In this document: positions 1 to 5,917 of the stretch, piece after piece
Layout: every line of letters starts with the position of its first letter
Position numbering within the stretch: the stretch's first letter is position 1
DNA from: Lachnospiraceae bacterium
Lineage (GTDB): Bacteria; Bacillota; Clostridia; Lachnospirales; Lachnospiraceae
Direction of reading: 5' to 3'
DNA length: 43,068 nt
Assembly: GCA_017546025.1 (NCBI GenBank)
Contig: JAFYYS010000001.1
Location: forward strand, 1-43,068
Translations under genes and position numbers: made by a program
Notes under the pieces: generated by a model
The model's input: the letters and a program-made list of their open reading frames with translations, nothing else
Databases searched by the model: none
What the model was told of the DNA's origin: nothing

Positions 1-233
1 ATCAAAAAATTGAACCTGAAGGAATAGACCGATAAGCTGAAATGACGCAGCTGCATCAGAAGGGCTGTGAGCCTTTGTATTTGGAATTCGATCTTCAGTT
101 GATCTGTTTGCTTACGTGGAAAGAAAAGCGATGATAAGAGCGCTTCTTTAGTATTTTTCTCAAATTATCAGACCCCACGGAAAGACCCCACTAACAGACC
201 CCACGGAAAGACCCCAAGAAACTTTGGATACCC
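1..233. other. Window-edge intergenic stretch with a short tandem repeat
   Basis: I can support no gene here. The first 27 bases read IKKLNLKE-stop in frame 1 and could be the last codons of a gene entering from the left, but that is too little to identify. Two identical 22-base copies beginning CAGACCCCACGG lie at 169-190 and 195-216 (26-base period). A weak A/T-flanked hairpin around 120-150 might be a terminator for something upstream. Confidence 0.3.
169..216. repeat. Two-copy 22-bp direct repeat
   Basis: Perfect 22-base copies at 169-190 and 195-216 separated by CTAA. Each copy itself contains two related halves (GACCCCACGGAAA and GACCCCA). The function is unknown. With only two copies and no unique spacers it is not a CRISPR array. 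Confidence 0.7.
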
Positions 234-267
234 AAAAAGAGCAGACGGATTGCGGTCCGCCTGCTCT
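234..267 (-). terminator. Rho-independent terminator of the sigma/anti-sigma operon
   Basis: Perfect 12-bp stem (238-249 with 256-267) with a 6-base loop, followed on the minus strand by a run of T (complement of 234-238). It lies just past the stop codon of the 320-residue membrane protein gene. Confidence 0.85.
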
Positions 268-284
268 TTCTATGTGGAGATGTA

Positions 285-1247
285 TTAGTTGCCGAAGCTG
301 TCCATCCAGTTGCGGATGAGAGTTTCTGCCTTTTCGATTTCCGCCTCTTTGTTTCTGTAGCGGATGATGAGGTGGTATTCAACCTTGTCCTGCGCCCAGA
401 TATACTGTTTTTCGATGTATCCGGGCAGGAAGGAGGAAATATCCTCGGTGATAACCTGAAACTCGCGGTTATTCGCCACTACGGTTTCGGAAGTAAACGT
501 GGAAGACTCGGAAGAGACCTCCTGGATGGCACGGGGTGTCGCATAAATATCCGTAATCATGTAATCCACTAAGTGAACAACCAGATCATCGAGGAGATAC
601 CGGGCGTTGAGTTCTACGCAGCCGACCTTGAAATCGGGTTCGATATCCGTACCGGGAATCCAGTTGTCGTCTAATCCGAGAACGGAAACATTAACCCAGT
701 CCTTTTCCAGATTCAGCTCAAATGCGGGGATGGCAAGCGGGGAATAGCCGATGTAAGCGGCAGCATCTTCCAATGTGTTGAACTCCTGTGCATGGAGGAA
801 CGGAACATCAGTAAAGTCAATGTCGAATCCTCTGACACCGTTTCTCCGGTCGGGATAGGAAAATGTCACGCCCTGTGAACGCTGCCAGTACTCGTGGAAG
901 TAACCGGGAACCTCAGTCATGAATGCACCTGTGAAGACGGAAGACGGAAGCCTCATGTCCTCATCCGGCTCGTAGAAGTAGGTCGCGTGTCCGTTTTCGT
1001 TGGTACCGGTCGTTACGGAACCGCTCCGGAAGATTCCGGATGCATACGCGGCAATACTGCCGAGTGCAAGTACCAGACAGGCGGCTAAGGCAAATACGAC
1101 ACGCCTTCTTGCGCGCCCTTTCTTTGCCGTGAACGGTGCTTCCTTGGTTACGGAACTGTTTTCCGGTCTTCTGCGAAGCTCTTCGTTATCTTTCAGCAAA
1201 GATTCGTCGGTTTGACCGATTGCGTTAAGCAGCTTCTCTCTATTCAT
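285..1247 (-). CDS. Membrane-anchored putative anti-sigma factor
   Basis: A 320-residue protein. Residues 1-48 are charged and probably cytoplasmic, with an RARRR patch before one hydrophobic segment (about 50-70, VFALAACLVLALGSIAAYASG). The remaining ~250 residues would be extracytoplasmic. There is no recognisable catalytic motif. Its start codon overlaps the last 8 bases of the ECF sigma gene immediately upstream, so the two are translationally coupled. That order (sigma, then single-pass membrane protein with a cytoplasmic N-terminus) is the usual layout for an anti-sigma factor, and this is the basis of the call. The extracellular part resembles the DUF4367/DUF4179-like proteins found next to ECF sigma genes in Clostridia, but I cannot confirm the family from sequence alone. 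Confidence 0.6.
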   Translation of the reverse strand: MNREKLLNAIGQTDESLLKDNEELRRRPENSSVTKEAPFTAKKGRARRRVVFALAACLVLALGSIAAYASGIFRSGSVTTGTNENGHATYFYEPDEDMRLPSSVFTGAFMTEVPGYFHEYWQRSQGVTFSYPDRRNGVRGFDIDFTDVPFLHAQEFNTLEDAAAYIGYSPLAIPAFELNLEKDWVNVSVLGLDDNWIPGTDIEPDFKVGCVELNARYLLDDLVVHLVDYMITDIYATPRAIQEVSSESSTFTSETVVANNREFQVITEDISSFLPGYIEKQYIWAQDKVEYHLIIRYRNKEAEIEKAETLIRNWMDSFGN

Positions 1248-1803
1248 ATAAACCCTCCTTTTTCAAAAACGCTTTCAGTTTCCGGCGTGTGCGGTGCAGC
1301 ATACTCTTGGCCTTCGATTCGCTCATCCCGCAATAGGACGCCGTATCTTTGAGGGAATCAAAATAGAAATACCGCCCGAGGAATAAGTGCCTTGCATCTG
1401 CCGGCAAATCCTTAAGAAACCGGGCAATCGCCTCATTCAGGCCGCTGTCACCGGGTTCCGTCACTTCGGAACTCCTGTCTGCGATGACATCGCCGAGTTC
1501 TTCAAAGGAAACCGCGTATTCCGTGCCCTGACGCTTTTCCCGGTTCAGGTATCTGAGCCGGTCAATTGCTTTCTGCCTTGTGATCTTGACAAGGTAGGCG
1601 GAGAGTACCTCCGGCCGGTAGTCCGGCATGGAGCTCCAAGCGGCCTGGTAGGTGTCATTCACGACTTCTTCCGCGTCCTGCTCGTTTCCGAGAATCTGCA
1701 CGGCAACCTTCATCAGATAACTCTGATAGCGGTCCATCGTTTCCCTGATCGCCTGCTCGTCGCGCTGAAAGTACAATTCGATTATCTCAGCGTCAGTCAT
1801 CAC
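1240..1803 (-). CDS. ECF-type RNA polymerase sigma factor
   Basis: A 187-residue sigma-70 family protein of extracytoplasmic-function size. Region 2 is visible at about 20-85 (LGNEQDAEEVVNDTYQAAW, then YLVKITRQKAIDRLR). Region 4 lies at about 125-180 (LFLGRYFYFDSLKDTASYCGMSESKAKSMLHRTRRKLK), with a helix-turn-helix of the usual SEAKSRLHRARKKL type. It lacks regions 1 and 3, as ECF factors do. The start is MMTDAEI; the second Met is an equally plausible start, with GGAGG just upstream. It is the first gene of a two-gene operon with the membrane protein it overlaps by 8 bases. It should direct core polymerase to its own regulon after release by that partner. Confidence 0.9.
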   Translation of the reverse strand: MMTDAEIIELYFQRDEQAIRETMDRYQSYLMKVAVQILGNEQDAEEVVNDTYQAAWSSMPDYRPEVLSAYLVKITRQKAIDRLRYLNREKRQGTEYAVSFEELGDVIADRSSEVTEPGDSGLNEAIARFLKDLPADARHLFLGRYFYFDSLKDTASYCGMSESKAKSMLHRTRRKLKAFLKKEGLYE

Positions 1804-1872
1804 ATTTTCCTCCGTCGGTTTTTTCGTCCCTCACACTATTATTCGACACGGGTTTCAATCGGTTGCAAAAAT

Positions 1873-1901
1873 ATTATAGGGGTCAGGCAACTTTTTTGCA
1901 A
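1873..1901 (-). promoter_or_regulatory. Sigma-A-type promoter for the ECF sigma operon
   Basis: Minus strand reads TTGCAA (1896-1901), a 17-base spacer, then TATAAT (1873-1878). It sits about 70 bases before the sigma start codon and only 15 bases from the -35 of the divergent GH43 promoter. Confidence 0.7.
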
Positions 1902-1916
1902 ATCGGAAAATGTGAC

Positions 1917-1944
1917 TTGCTTTTTAGGGTCGATATGGTATTGT
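1917..1944 (+). promoter_or_regulatory. Extended -10 promoter for the GH43 gene
   Basis: TTGCTT (1917-1922), 16-base spacer, TGG-TATTGT (-10 at 1939-1944, with a TGn extension). The transcript would begin near 1951, within the palindrome annotated next. Confidence 0.6.
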
Positions 1945-1950
1945 AGAGAG

Positions 1951-1963
1951 TGCAGTAACTGCA
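1951..1963. promoter_or_regulatory. Putative operator palindrome at the GH43 start site
   Basis: TGCAGTAACTGCA is a perfect 6+1+6 palindrome located at the predicted +1 of the GH43 transcript, 18 bases before its start codon. The position fits a repressor operator. No candidate regulator is adjacent. Confidence 0.4.
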
Positions 1964-1981
1964 ATTGAGAGGAGAACGAAA

Positions 1982-2896
1982 ATGGCGAAAAGCAAAAACC
2001 CGATTATCACTTCGATTTACACGGCCGATCCGGCGCCGATGGTGTACGGCGACACGCTGTATCTTTACACGACGCACGACGAGGATCAGCTGATTAATGA
2101 TTTCTATACGATGTTTGACTGGAGATGCTACTCCACGAAGGACATGGTGAACTGGACCGACCACGGCAAGATTTTCAGCCTTGACGACATCGAGTGGGCG
2201 GACGACCGCGCATGGGCCCCGCAGTGCATCGAGCGTAACGGCAAATTCTATCTGTACTGCCCCGTTCATAAGATTAACGGCGGCATGGCGATTGCAGTCG
2301 GCGTTTCCGACAGCCCGGTCGGACCGTTCAAGGATCTAGGCTACCCGCTTGTTGACGAGGGCGACTGGAACGACATCGACCCGACCGTTTTCATCGATGA
2401 TGACGGACAGGCGTACCTGTATTTCGGTAACCCCGAGCTCCGCTACGTGCTTTTGAACGAGGACATGATTTCGATTGACGAAACCGTCGGCGTGCAGAAG
2501 ATTCCGATGACCGTCGAGTCGTTCGGCAAGGGCAGCCATATGACCGGAACGACGTACGGCGAGGGGCCGTGGTTTTATAAGAGAAACGGACTGTATTACA
2601 TGGTATTTGCCGGATTCGCCGAGGGCGAGAAGCGCAACGAGCACTTCGGCTATGCGACCTCGAAGAACCCGACCGGACCGTGGGAGTACCGCGGCGTGCT
2701 GATGGAAGAGGGTCCGTGCTTCACAAACCATCCCGGCCTCTGCGATTACAAGGGCCATTCCTACCTGTTCTACCACACCGACGAGCTGCCGGGCGGAAGC
2801 CTTTTCCACCGCTCCGTATGCGTTGCCGAGTTTACGTATAACGAAGACGGCACGATTGATACCATTGGCAAATGCGACGGGGTAGAAGGGATCTGA
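1982..2896 (+). CDS. Cytoplasmic glycoside hydrolase family 43 protein
   Basis: A 304-residue single-domain five-bladed propeller enzyme of the GH43 type (beta-xylosidase / alpha-L-arabinofuranosidase group). The three expected acidic positions are visible: general base D16 in TADPAP, pKa-modulating D133 in NDIDPTVF, and general acid E194 in YGEGPW. The repeated blade motifs (YLYF, YYMVFAG, GPWEYRG, SYLFYHTD) fit. There is no signal peptide, so it probably acts on imported oligosaccharides. The start follows GAGAGGAG at good spacing. It is a single-gene transcript with its own promoter and terminator. Which pentose-containing substrate it uses cannot be read from the sequence. Confidence 0.88.
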   Translation: MAKSKNPIITSIYTADPAPMVYGDTLYLYTTHDEDQLINDFYTMFDWRCYSTKDMVNWTDHGKIFSLDDIEWADDRAWAPQCIERNGKFYLYCPVHKINGGMAIAVGVSDSPVGPFKDLGYPLVDEGDWNDIDPTVFIDDDGQAYLYFGNPELRYVLLNEDMISIDETVGVQKIPMTVESFGKGSHMTGTTYGEGPWFYKRNGLYYMVFAGFAEGEKRNEHFGYATSKNPTGPWEYRGVLMEEGPCFTNHPGLCDYKGHSYLFYHTDELPGGSLFHRSVCVAEFTYNEDGTIDTIGKCDGVEGI

Positions 2897-2915
2897 GAAG
2901 TTTGAGAATAAGAAG

Positions 2916-2955
2916 AATCCCTCGTTTTACTTTGAGGTAAAGCGGGGGATTTTTG
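2916..2955 (+). terminator. Rho-independent terminator of the GH43 gene
   Basis: 15-bp stem with two G-T pairs (2916-2930 with 2937-2951), a 6-base loop and a T-run. It lies between the GH43 stop and the converging antitoxin gene. Confidence 0.8.
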
Positions 2956-2971
2956 CATCTGTTTTATTCTT

Positions 2972-3265
2972 TTACTTGGTTATCCGGTCCGGAATGAACT
3001 CGATTCGAAGAGTCATTCCCATTCCTTTGGCAAGTCTTTGCAGCGTCCGTATGGAGGGATTACCAAAGCCGCGTTCCAGTTTGCTAATGTCTCCCTGTGC
3101 AATGCCTGTTGCCTCGGAGAGAGACTTTTGCGTGATTCCGGAACGGAGTCTTGCTTCAATCATTGCCTGAATGAAAGCCTTTTCCGGTTGAAGTGCCTCG
3201 AATTCTCTCCTATACTCAGGGTTTTTCAGTTGCTTTTTCAAATAATCATCAAAATTCGTGCTCAT
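2972..3265 (-). CDS. XRE-family antitoxin (HigA-like)
   Basis: A 97-residue protein with an XRE/Cro helix-turn-helix at about 40-90 (RSGITQKSLSEATGIAQGDISKLERGFGNPSI, then LQRLAKGMGMTLRIEF). The N-terminal 35 residues (FDDYLKKQLKNPEYRREFEAL) resemble the N-termini of antitoxins paired with Gp49/HigB-type toxins. It lies 2 bases after the toxin stop, with AGGAGG inside the toxin's last codons, so the two are coupled. It should neutralise the toxin and repress the shared promoter. The order toxin-then-antitoxin is that of higBA. Confidence 0.87.
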   Translation of the reverse strand: MSTNFDDYLKKQLKNPEYRREFEALQPEKAFIQAMIEARLRSGITQKSLSEATGIAQGDISKLERGFGNPSIRTLQRLAKGMGMTLRIEFIPDRITK

Positions 3266-3267
3266 AC

Positions 3268-3633
3268 CTAGCCCTCCTTTCGCTCCAGGTAATCCTTTCG
3301 ATACTTCTTTGCCAGTTCAATCTCCCTTGGAGGAGTCTTTTGCGTCTTCTTTACGAACCCGTTTGTCAGAACAATACGTTTTCCGACATAAAAGAAATAT
3401 AGTACACGGGAGATATCTGAGCCAAACTTTGCACGAAGTTCGAAAATACCATCAGCAAGATGCTCTGAATACGGAAACTGAAGAAGATTCCCGTATTCTT
3501 GCAGCAATGTTACCAACATGTCCATTTTAGAACGCATTTTGGGTTCGAGCCCCTCCAGGAATTCTCTCGCAGGTTCATGTCCGTCAGGACACTCATAAAA
3601 GAGAACTTCAAACACTTTTCTTACTGCCCCCAT
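3268..3633 (-). CDS. RelE/HigB-superfamily toxin (Gp49-like)
   Basis: A 121-residue protein with the pattern of Gp49/HigB mRNA interferases: VLFYECPDGHEPAREFLEGLEPKM, then LLQEYG, LADGIFELRAKFGSDISRVLYFFYVGKRIVLTNGFVKKTQKTP, and EIELAKKYRKDYLE at the end. Family members cleave mRNA at the ribosome. The conserved strand ELRAKFG...RVLYFF and the NGFVKKTQKTP segment are intact, so it is probably active. The ATG lies only 4 bases after the predicted -10 box with no Shine-Dalgarno, implying a leaderless message. A GTG start at residue 7 is the alternative. Confidence 0.87.
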   Translation of the reverse strand: MGAVRKVFEVLFYECPDGHEPAREFLEGLEPKMRSKMDMLVTLLQEYGNLLQFPYSEHLADGIFELRAKFGSDISRVLYFFYVGKRIVLTNGFVKKTQKTPPREIELAKKYRKDYLERKEG

Positions 3634-3637
3634 TCTA

Positions 3638-3666
3638 AGAATATAGTATAAATCCTATATTGTCAA
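3638..3666 (-). promoter_or_regulatory. Toxin-antitoxin promoter with operator in the spacer
   Basis: Minus strand: TTGACA (3661-3666), 17-base spacer, TATTCT (3638-3643). An inverted repeat ATATAG/CTATAT (3641-3646 and 3655-3660) sits between the two hexamers, where a bound antitoxin would block polymerase. Confidence 0.7.
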
Positions 3667-3899
3667 GACACCTTTCAAATTGAAACTAATGACTTGAGAG
3701 TAGCTTTATCGTACCAGACGGAAGCCCGGAATTCTATTGCTGTCATGAACAGGAAATCTCTGCGTAAATCGGCATTATCACGGCCATTCAGATGGAAAAT
3801 GAAAGGCCGTGATATCATTTTTCACAAGAAAGAAGAGTGCTTTTCAGAGAATCTGACGAAATGGCGTCGGAAAGAATTTCCGGGAGGAGAAAAAAGGAT
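3667..3899. other. Intergenic region before glyS
   Basis: No supported gene. A 69-codon open frame (3694-3903) has no ribosome site and overlaps the glyS promoter. The only clear structure is the hairpin at 3777-3813. No T-box specifier or GGTGGNACCGCG-type antiterminator sequence was found. Confidence 0.5.
3777..3823 (+). terminator. Hairpin with T-run upstream of glyS
   Basis: ATCACGGCC (3777-3785) pairs perfectly with GGCCGTGAT (3805-3813), and an inner TTCA/TGAA extends the stem across a one-base A/A bulge. ATCATTTTTC follows. It looks like an intrinsic terminator, yet no gene on this strand lies directly upstream. Confidence 0.45.
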
Positions 3900-3928
3900 T
3901 TGACATTGCGGCTTTTCAAGGCTAATAT
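3900..3928 (+). promoter_or_regulatory. glyS promoter
   Basis: TTGACA (3900-3905), 17-base spacer, TAATAT (3923-3928). It starts transcription about 30 bases before the glyS ATG. Confidence 0.8.
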
Positions 3929-3962
3929 AGGGAAGTAACACAGAAGAAAGAGGTGCGACACT

Positions 3963-5351
3963 ATGGAAAAAACTATGGACAAAATCGTAGCACTCGCCAA
4001 GGCGAGAGGCTTTGTATATCCGGGTTCCGAAATCTACGGCGGCCTGGCAAATACCTGGGATTACGGTAACCTCGGCGTTGAACTGAAGAACAACGTGAAG
4101 AAGGCCTGGTGGAAGAAGTTCATCCAGGAGAATCCTTACAACGTCGGTGTTGACTGCGCCATCCTGATGAACCCGCAGACATGGGTGGCTTCCGGCCATC
4201 TCGGCGGTTTCAGCGATCCTTTGATGGACTGTAAGGAATGCCATGAGCGTTTCCGTGCGGACAAGCTGATTGAAGATTTCGCCGAGGAAAAGGGCATCAC
4301 GCTTCCGAAGCCGATTGACGCATTCTCCCAGGAAGAGATGAAGGCATTCATCGAGGACAACAACGTTCCGTGCCCGACCTGCGGCAAGCATAACTTCACC
4401 GATATCCGTCAGTTCAACCTGATGTTCAAGACGTTCCAGGGCGTTACCGAGGATGCGAAGAACACCGTATATCTCCGTCCGGAGACCGCACAGGGTATCT
4501 TTGTAAACTTCAAGAACGTACAGCGTACAAGCCGTAAGAAGATTCCGTTCGGTATCGGCCAGATCGGTAAGAGCTTCCGTAACGAGATCACGCCCGGTAA
4601 CTTTACGTTCCGTACCCGTGAGTTCGAGCAGATGGAGCTTGAGTTCTTCTGCGAGCCCGGCACCGACCTTGAGTGGTTCCAGTACTGGAGAGCATTCTGC
4701 CGTGACTGGCTGCTTTCTCTCGGTATCAAGGAAGACGAGATGCGTCTCCGTGACCATGCTCCCGAGGAGCTTTGCTTCTATTCGAAGGGCACGACCGATA
4801 TCGAGTTCCTGTTCCCGTTCGGCTGGGGCGAGCTTTGGGGTATTGCGGACCGTACCGACTATGACCTGACACAGCATATCAATACGTCCGGTGAGGATCT
4901 TACTTACTTTGATGACGAGAAGCAGCAGAGATATACGCCTTACGTAGTTGAGCCGTCACTCGGTGCTGACCGTGTCGTTCTTGCTTTCCTTTGCGCAGCA
5001 TACGACGAGGAAGAGCTTGCAGAGGGCGATGTCCGTACCGTCCTTCATTTCCATCCGGCACTTGCACCGGTTAAGATCGGTGTGCTTCCGCTTTCGAAGA
5101 AGCTTGCCGAGGGCGCTGACAAGATTTACGCCGAACTCAGCAAATACTATAACTGCGAATACGATGACCGCGGAAACATCGGTAAGCGTTACCGCCGTCA
5201 GGACGAGATTGGTACGCCTTTCTGCGTAACCTACGATTTCGATTCCGAGACCGACGGCTGCGTAACCGTTCGTGACCGTGACACGATGGAGCAGGAGAGA
5301 ATTAAGATTGAGGATTTGAAGAGCTACTTTGCCGCTAAGTTTGAGTGGTAA
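3963..5351 (+). CDS. glyS: Glycine--tRNA ligase, single-chain alpha2 type
   Basis: A 462-residue class II aminoacyl-tRNA synthetase that charges tRNA-Gly in the cytoplasm. It begins with the characteristic [23 protein letters not shown] segment. Motif 2 is near residues 199-225 ([11 protein letters not shown], then [14 protein letters not shown]) and motif 3 near 330-345 ([13 protein letters not shown]). The C-terminal anticodon-binding domain contains IGVLPLSKK and [16 protein letters not shown]. The length is typical of the homodimeric archaeal/eukaryote-like form and unlike the alpha2-beta2 GlyQ/GlyS pair. The zinc-binding insert is marked by CKECHERF and CPTCGKHNF. An in-frame ATG four codons later is a possible alternative start. 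It is monocistronic, with its own promoter and terminator. No T-box leader was seen. Confidence 0.96.
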   Translation: MEKTMDKIVALAKARGFVYPGSEIYGGLANTWDYGNLGVELKNNVKKAWWKKFIQENPYNVGVDCAILMNPQTWVASGHLGGFSDPLMDCKECHERFRADKLIEDFAEEKGITLPKPIDAFSQEEMKAFIEDNNVPCPTCGKHNFTDIRQFNLMFKTFQGVTEDAKNTVYLRPETAQGIFVNFKNVQRTSRKKIPFGIGQIGKSFRNEITPGNFTFRTREFEQMELEFFCEPGTDLEWFQYWRAFCRDWLLSLGIKEDEMRLRDHAPEELCFYSKGTTDIEFLFPFGWGELWGIADRTDYDLTQHINTSGEDLTYFDDEKQQRYTPYVVEPSLGADRVVLAFLCAAYDEEELAEGDVRTVLHFHPALAPVKIGVLPLSKKLAEGADKIYAELSKYYNCEYDDRGNIGKRYRRQDEIGTPFCVTYDFDSETDGCVTVRDRDTMEQERIKIEDLKSYFAAKFEW

Positions 5352-5388
5352 GCGAGAGCAATCATTCCGGCGTGAGCCGGTAACAAGG

Positions 5389-5446
5389 AAAGAACCCGTG
5401 CACCTCATGGAAACACCGTTTCCAATGAGCGCGCGGGTTCTTTTTG
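5389..5446 (+). terminator. glyS terminator
   Basis: Long hairpin: AGAACCCG pairs with CGGGTTCT and an inner GGAAAC/GTTTCC stem caps it, followed by TTTTT. It ends about 95 bases after the glyS stop. Confidence 0.85.
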
Positions 5447-5480
5447 TCTCTTGTCCCACGAAATGCCTTTTCTGAAGAAT

Positions 5481-5766
5481 TCAGTAGGAGCTGCGATATG
5501 TGGTTTTCATACGGAATAGAGAATTCTCCGTAATCAGTGGGAATTGGGATGTGTCATTTTCATACTGAACAGAAATATTTAGGAATTCGGTGGGAGAGGG
5601 CATTCGTTGGGCATCCTACTGAATTTTGATTTCGATGGGTTTGGTATGTCATTTGTCCCTTTCGGGTCATACGAAATATTGTATCCAAATGATTCCGTGG
5701 GTTGATGGCTTTTCTGTAGAAAGAAAATGGGCATAAAAGACCTACGAACTGTGAGAAAAACCTGAT
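5481..5766. repeat. Degenerate ~53-bp tandem repeats
   Basis: The motif TCAGTGGGA recurs in register at 5481 (TCAGTAGGA), 5534 (TCAGTGGGA), 5587 (TCGGTGGGA) and 5694 (TCCGTGGGT), with a weak unit at 5640. The spacing is 53, 53, 53 and 54 bases. Units 1 and 2 also share GAT.TGT..TTTTCATAC.GAA at the same offset. A further TCAGTGGGA at 5767 is out of period. The inverted form CCTACTGAA occurs at about 5615. Nothing here codes for a credible protein. The region fills the gap between the glyS terminator and the terminator of the converging GGDEF gene. Confidence 0.6.
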
Positions 5767-5807
5767 TCAGTGGGAGGGAGGGGTTTTTGATCGAATTTTG
5801 ATAGATG

Positions 5808-5851
5808 CAAAAAGCCCACTAAACCGAGACAAATCAGGATTTAGTGGGCTT
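5808..5851 (-). terminator. Terminator of the GGDEF gene
   Basis: Perfect 12-bp stem AAGCCCACTAAA/TTTAGTGGGCTT (5812-5823 with 5840-5851) with a 16-base loop, followed on the minus strand by a T-run. Confidence 0.85.
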
Positions 5852-5855
5852 CCAA

Positions 5856-5895
5856 GCAGGATTAACTGAACTTCAAATCAGGATTAACTGCACTT
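5856..5895. repeat. Short direct repeat after the GGDEF gene
   Basis: CAGGATTAACTG followed by (A/C)ACTT occurs twice at a 21-base period (starting at 5857 and 5878). A partial copy (AATCAGGATT) also lies in the loop of the neighbouring terminator. The role is unknown. Confidence 0.5.
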
Positions 5896-5917
5896 ACAGA
5901 CTTCAACTGCAAACCGC

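Noticed and set aside
3694-3903. 69-codon open frame before glyS
   Set aside because: No ribosome site, runs through a hairpin and into the glyS promoter, and has a composition unlike a protein.
3667-3962. T-box leader for glyS
   Set aside because: No GGTGGNACCGCG-type antiterminator and no specifier loop could be found.
5481-5766. CRISPR array
   Set aside because: Repeats are degenerate, contiguous and without unique spacers, and no cas genes are nearby.
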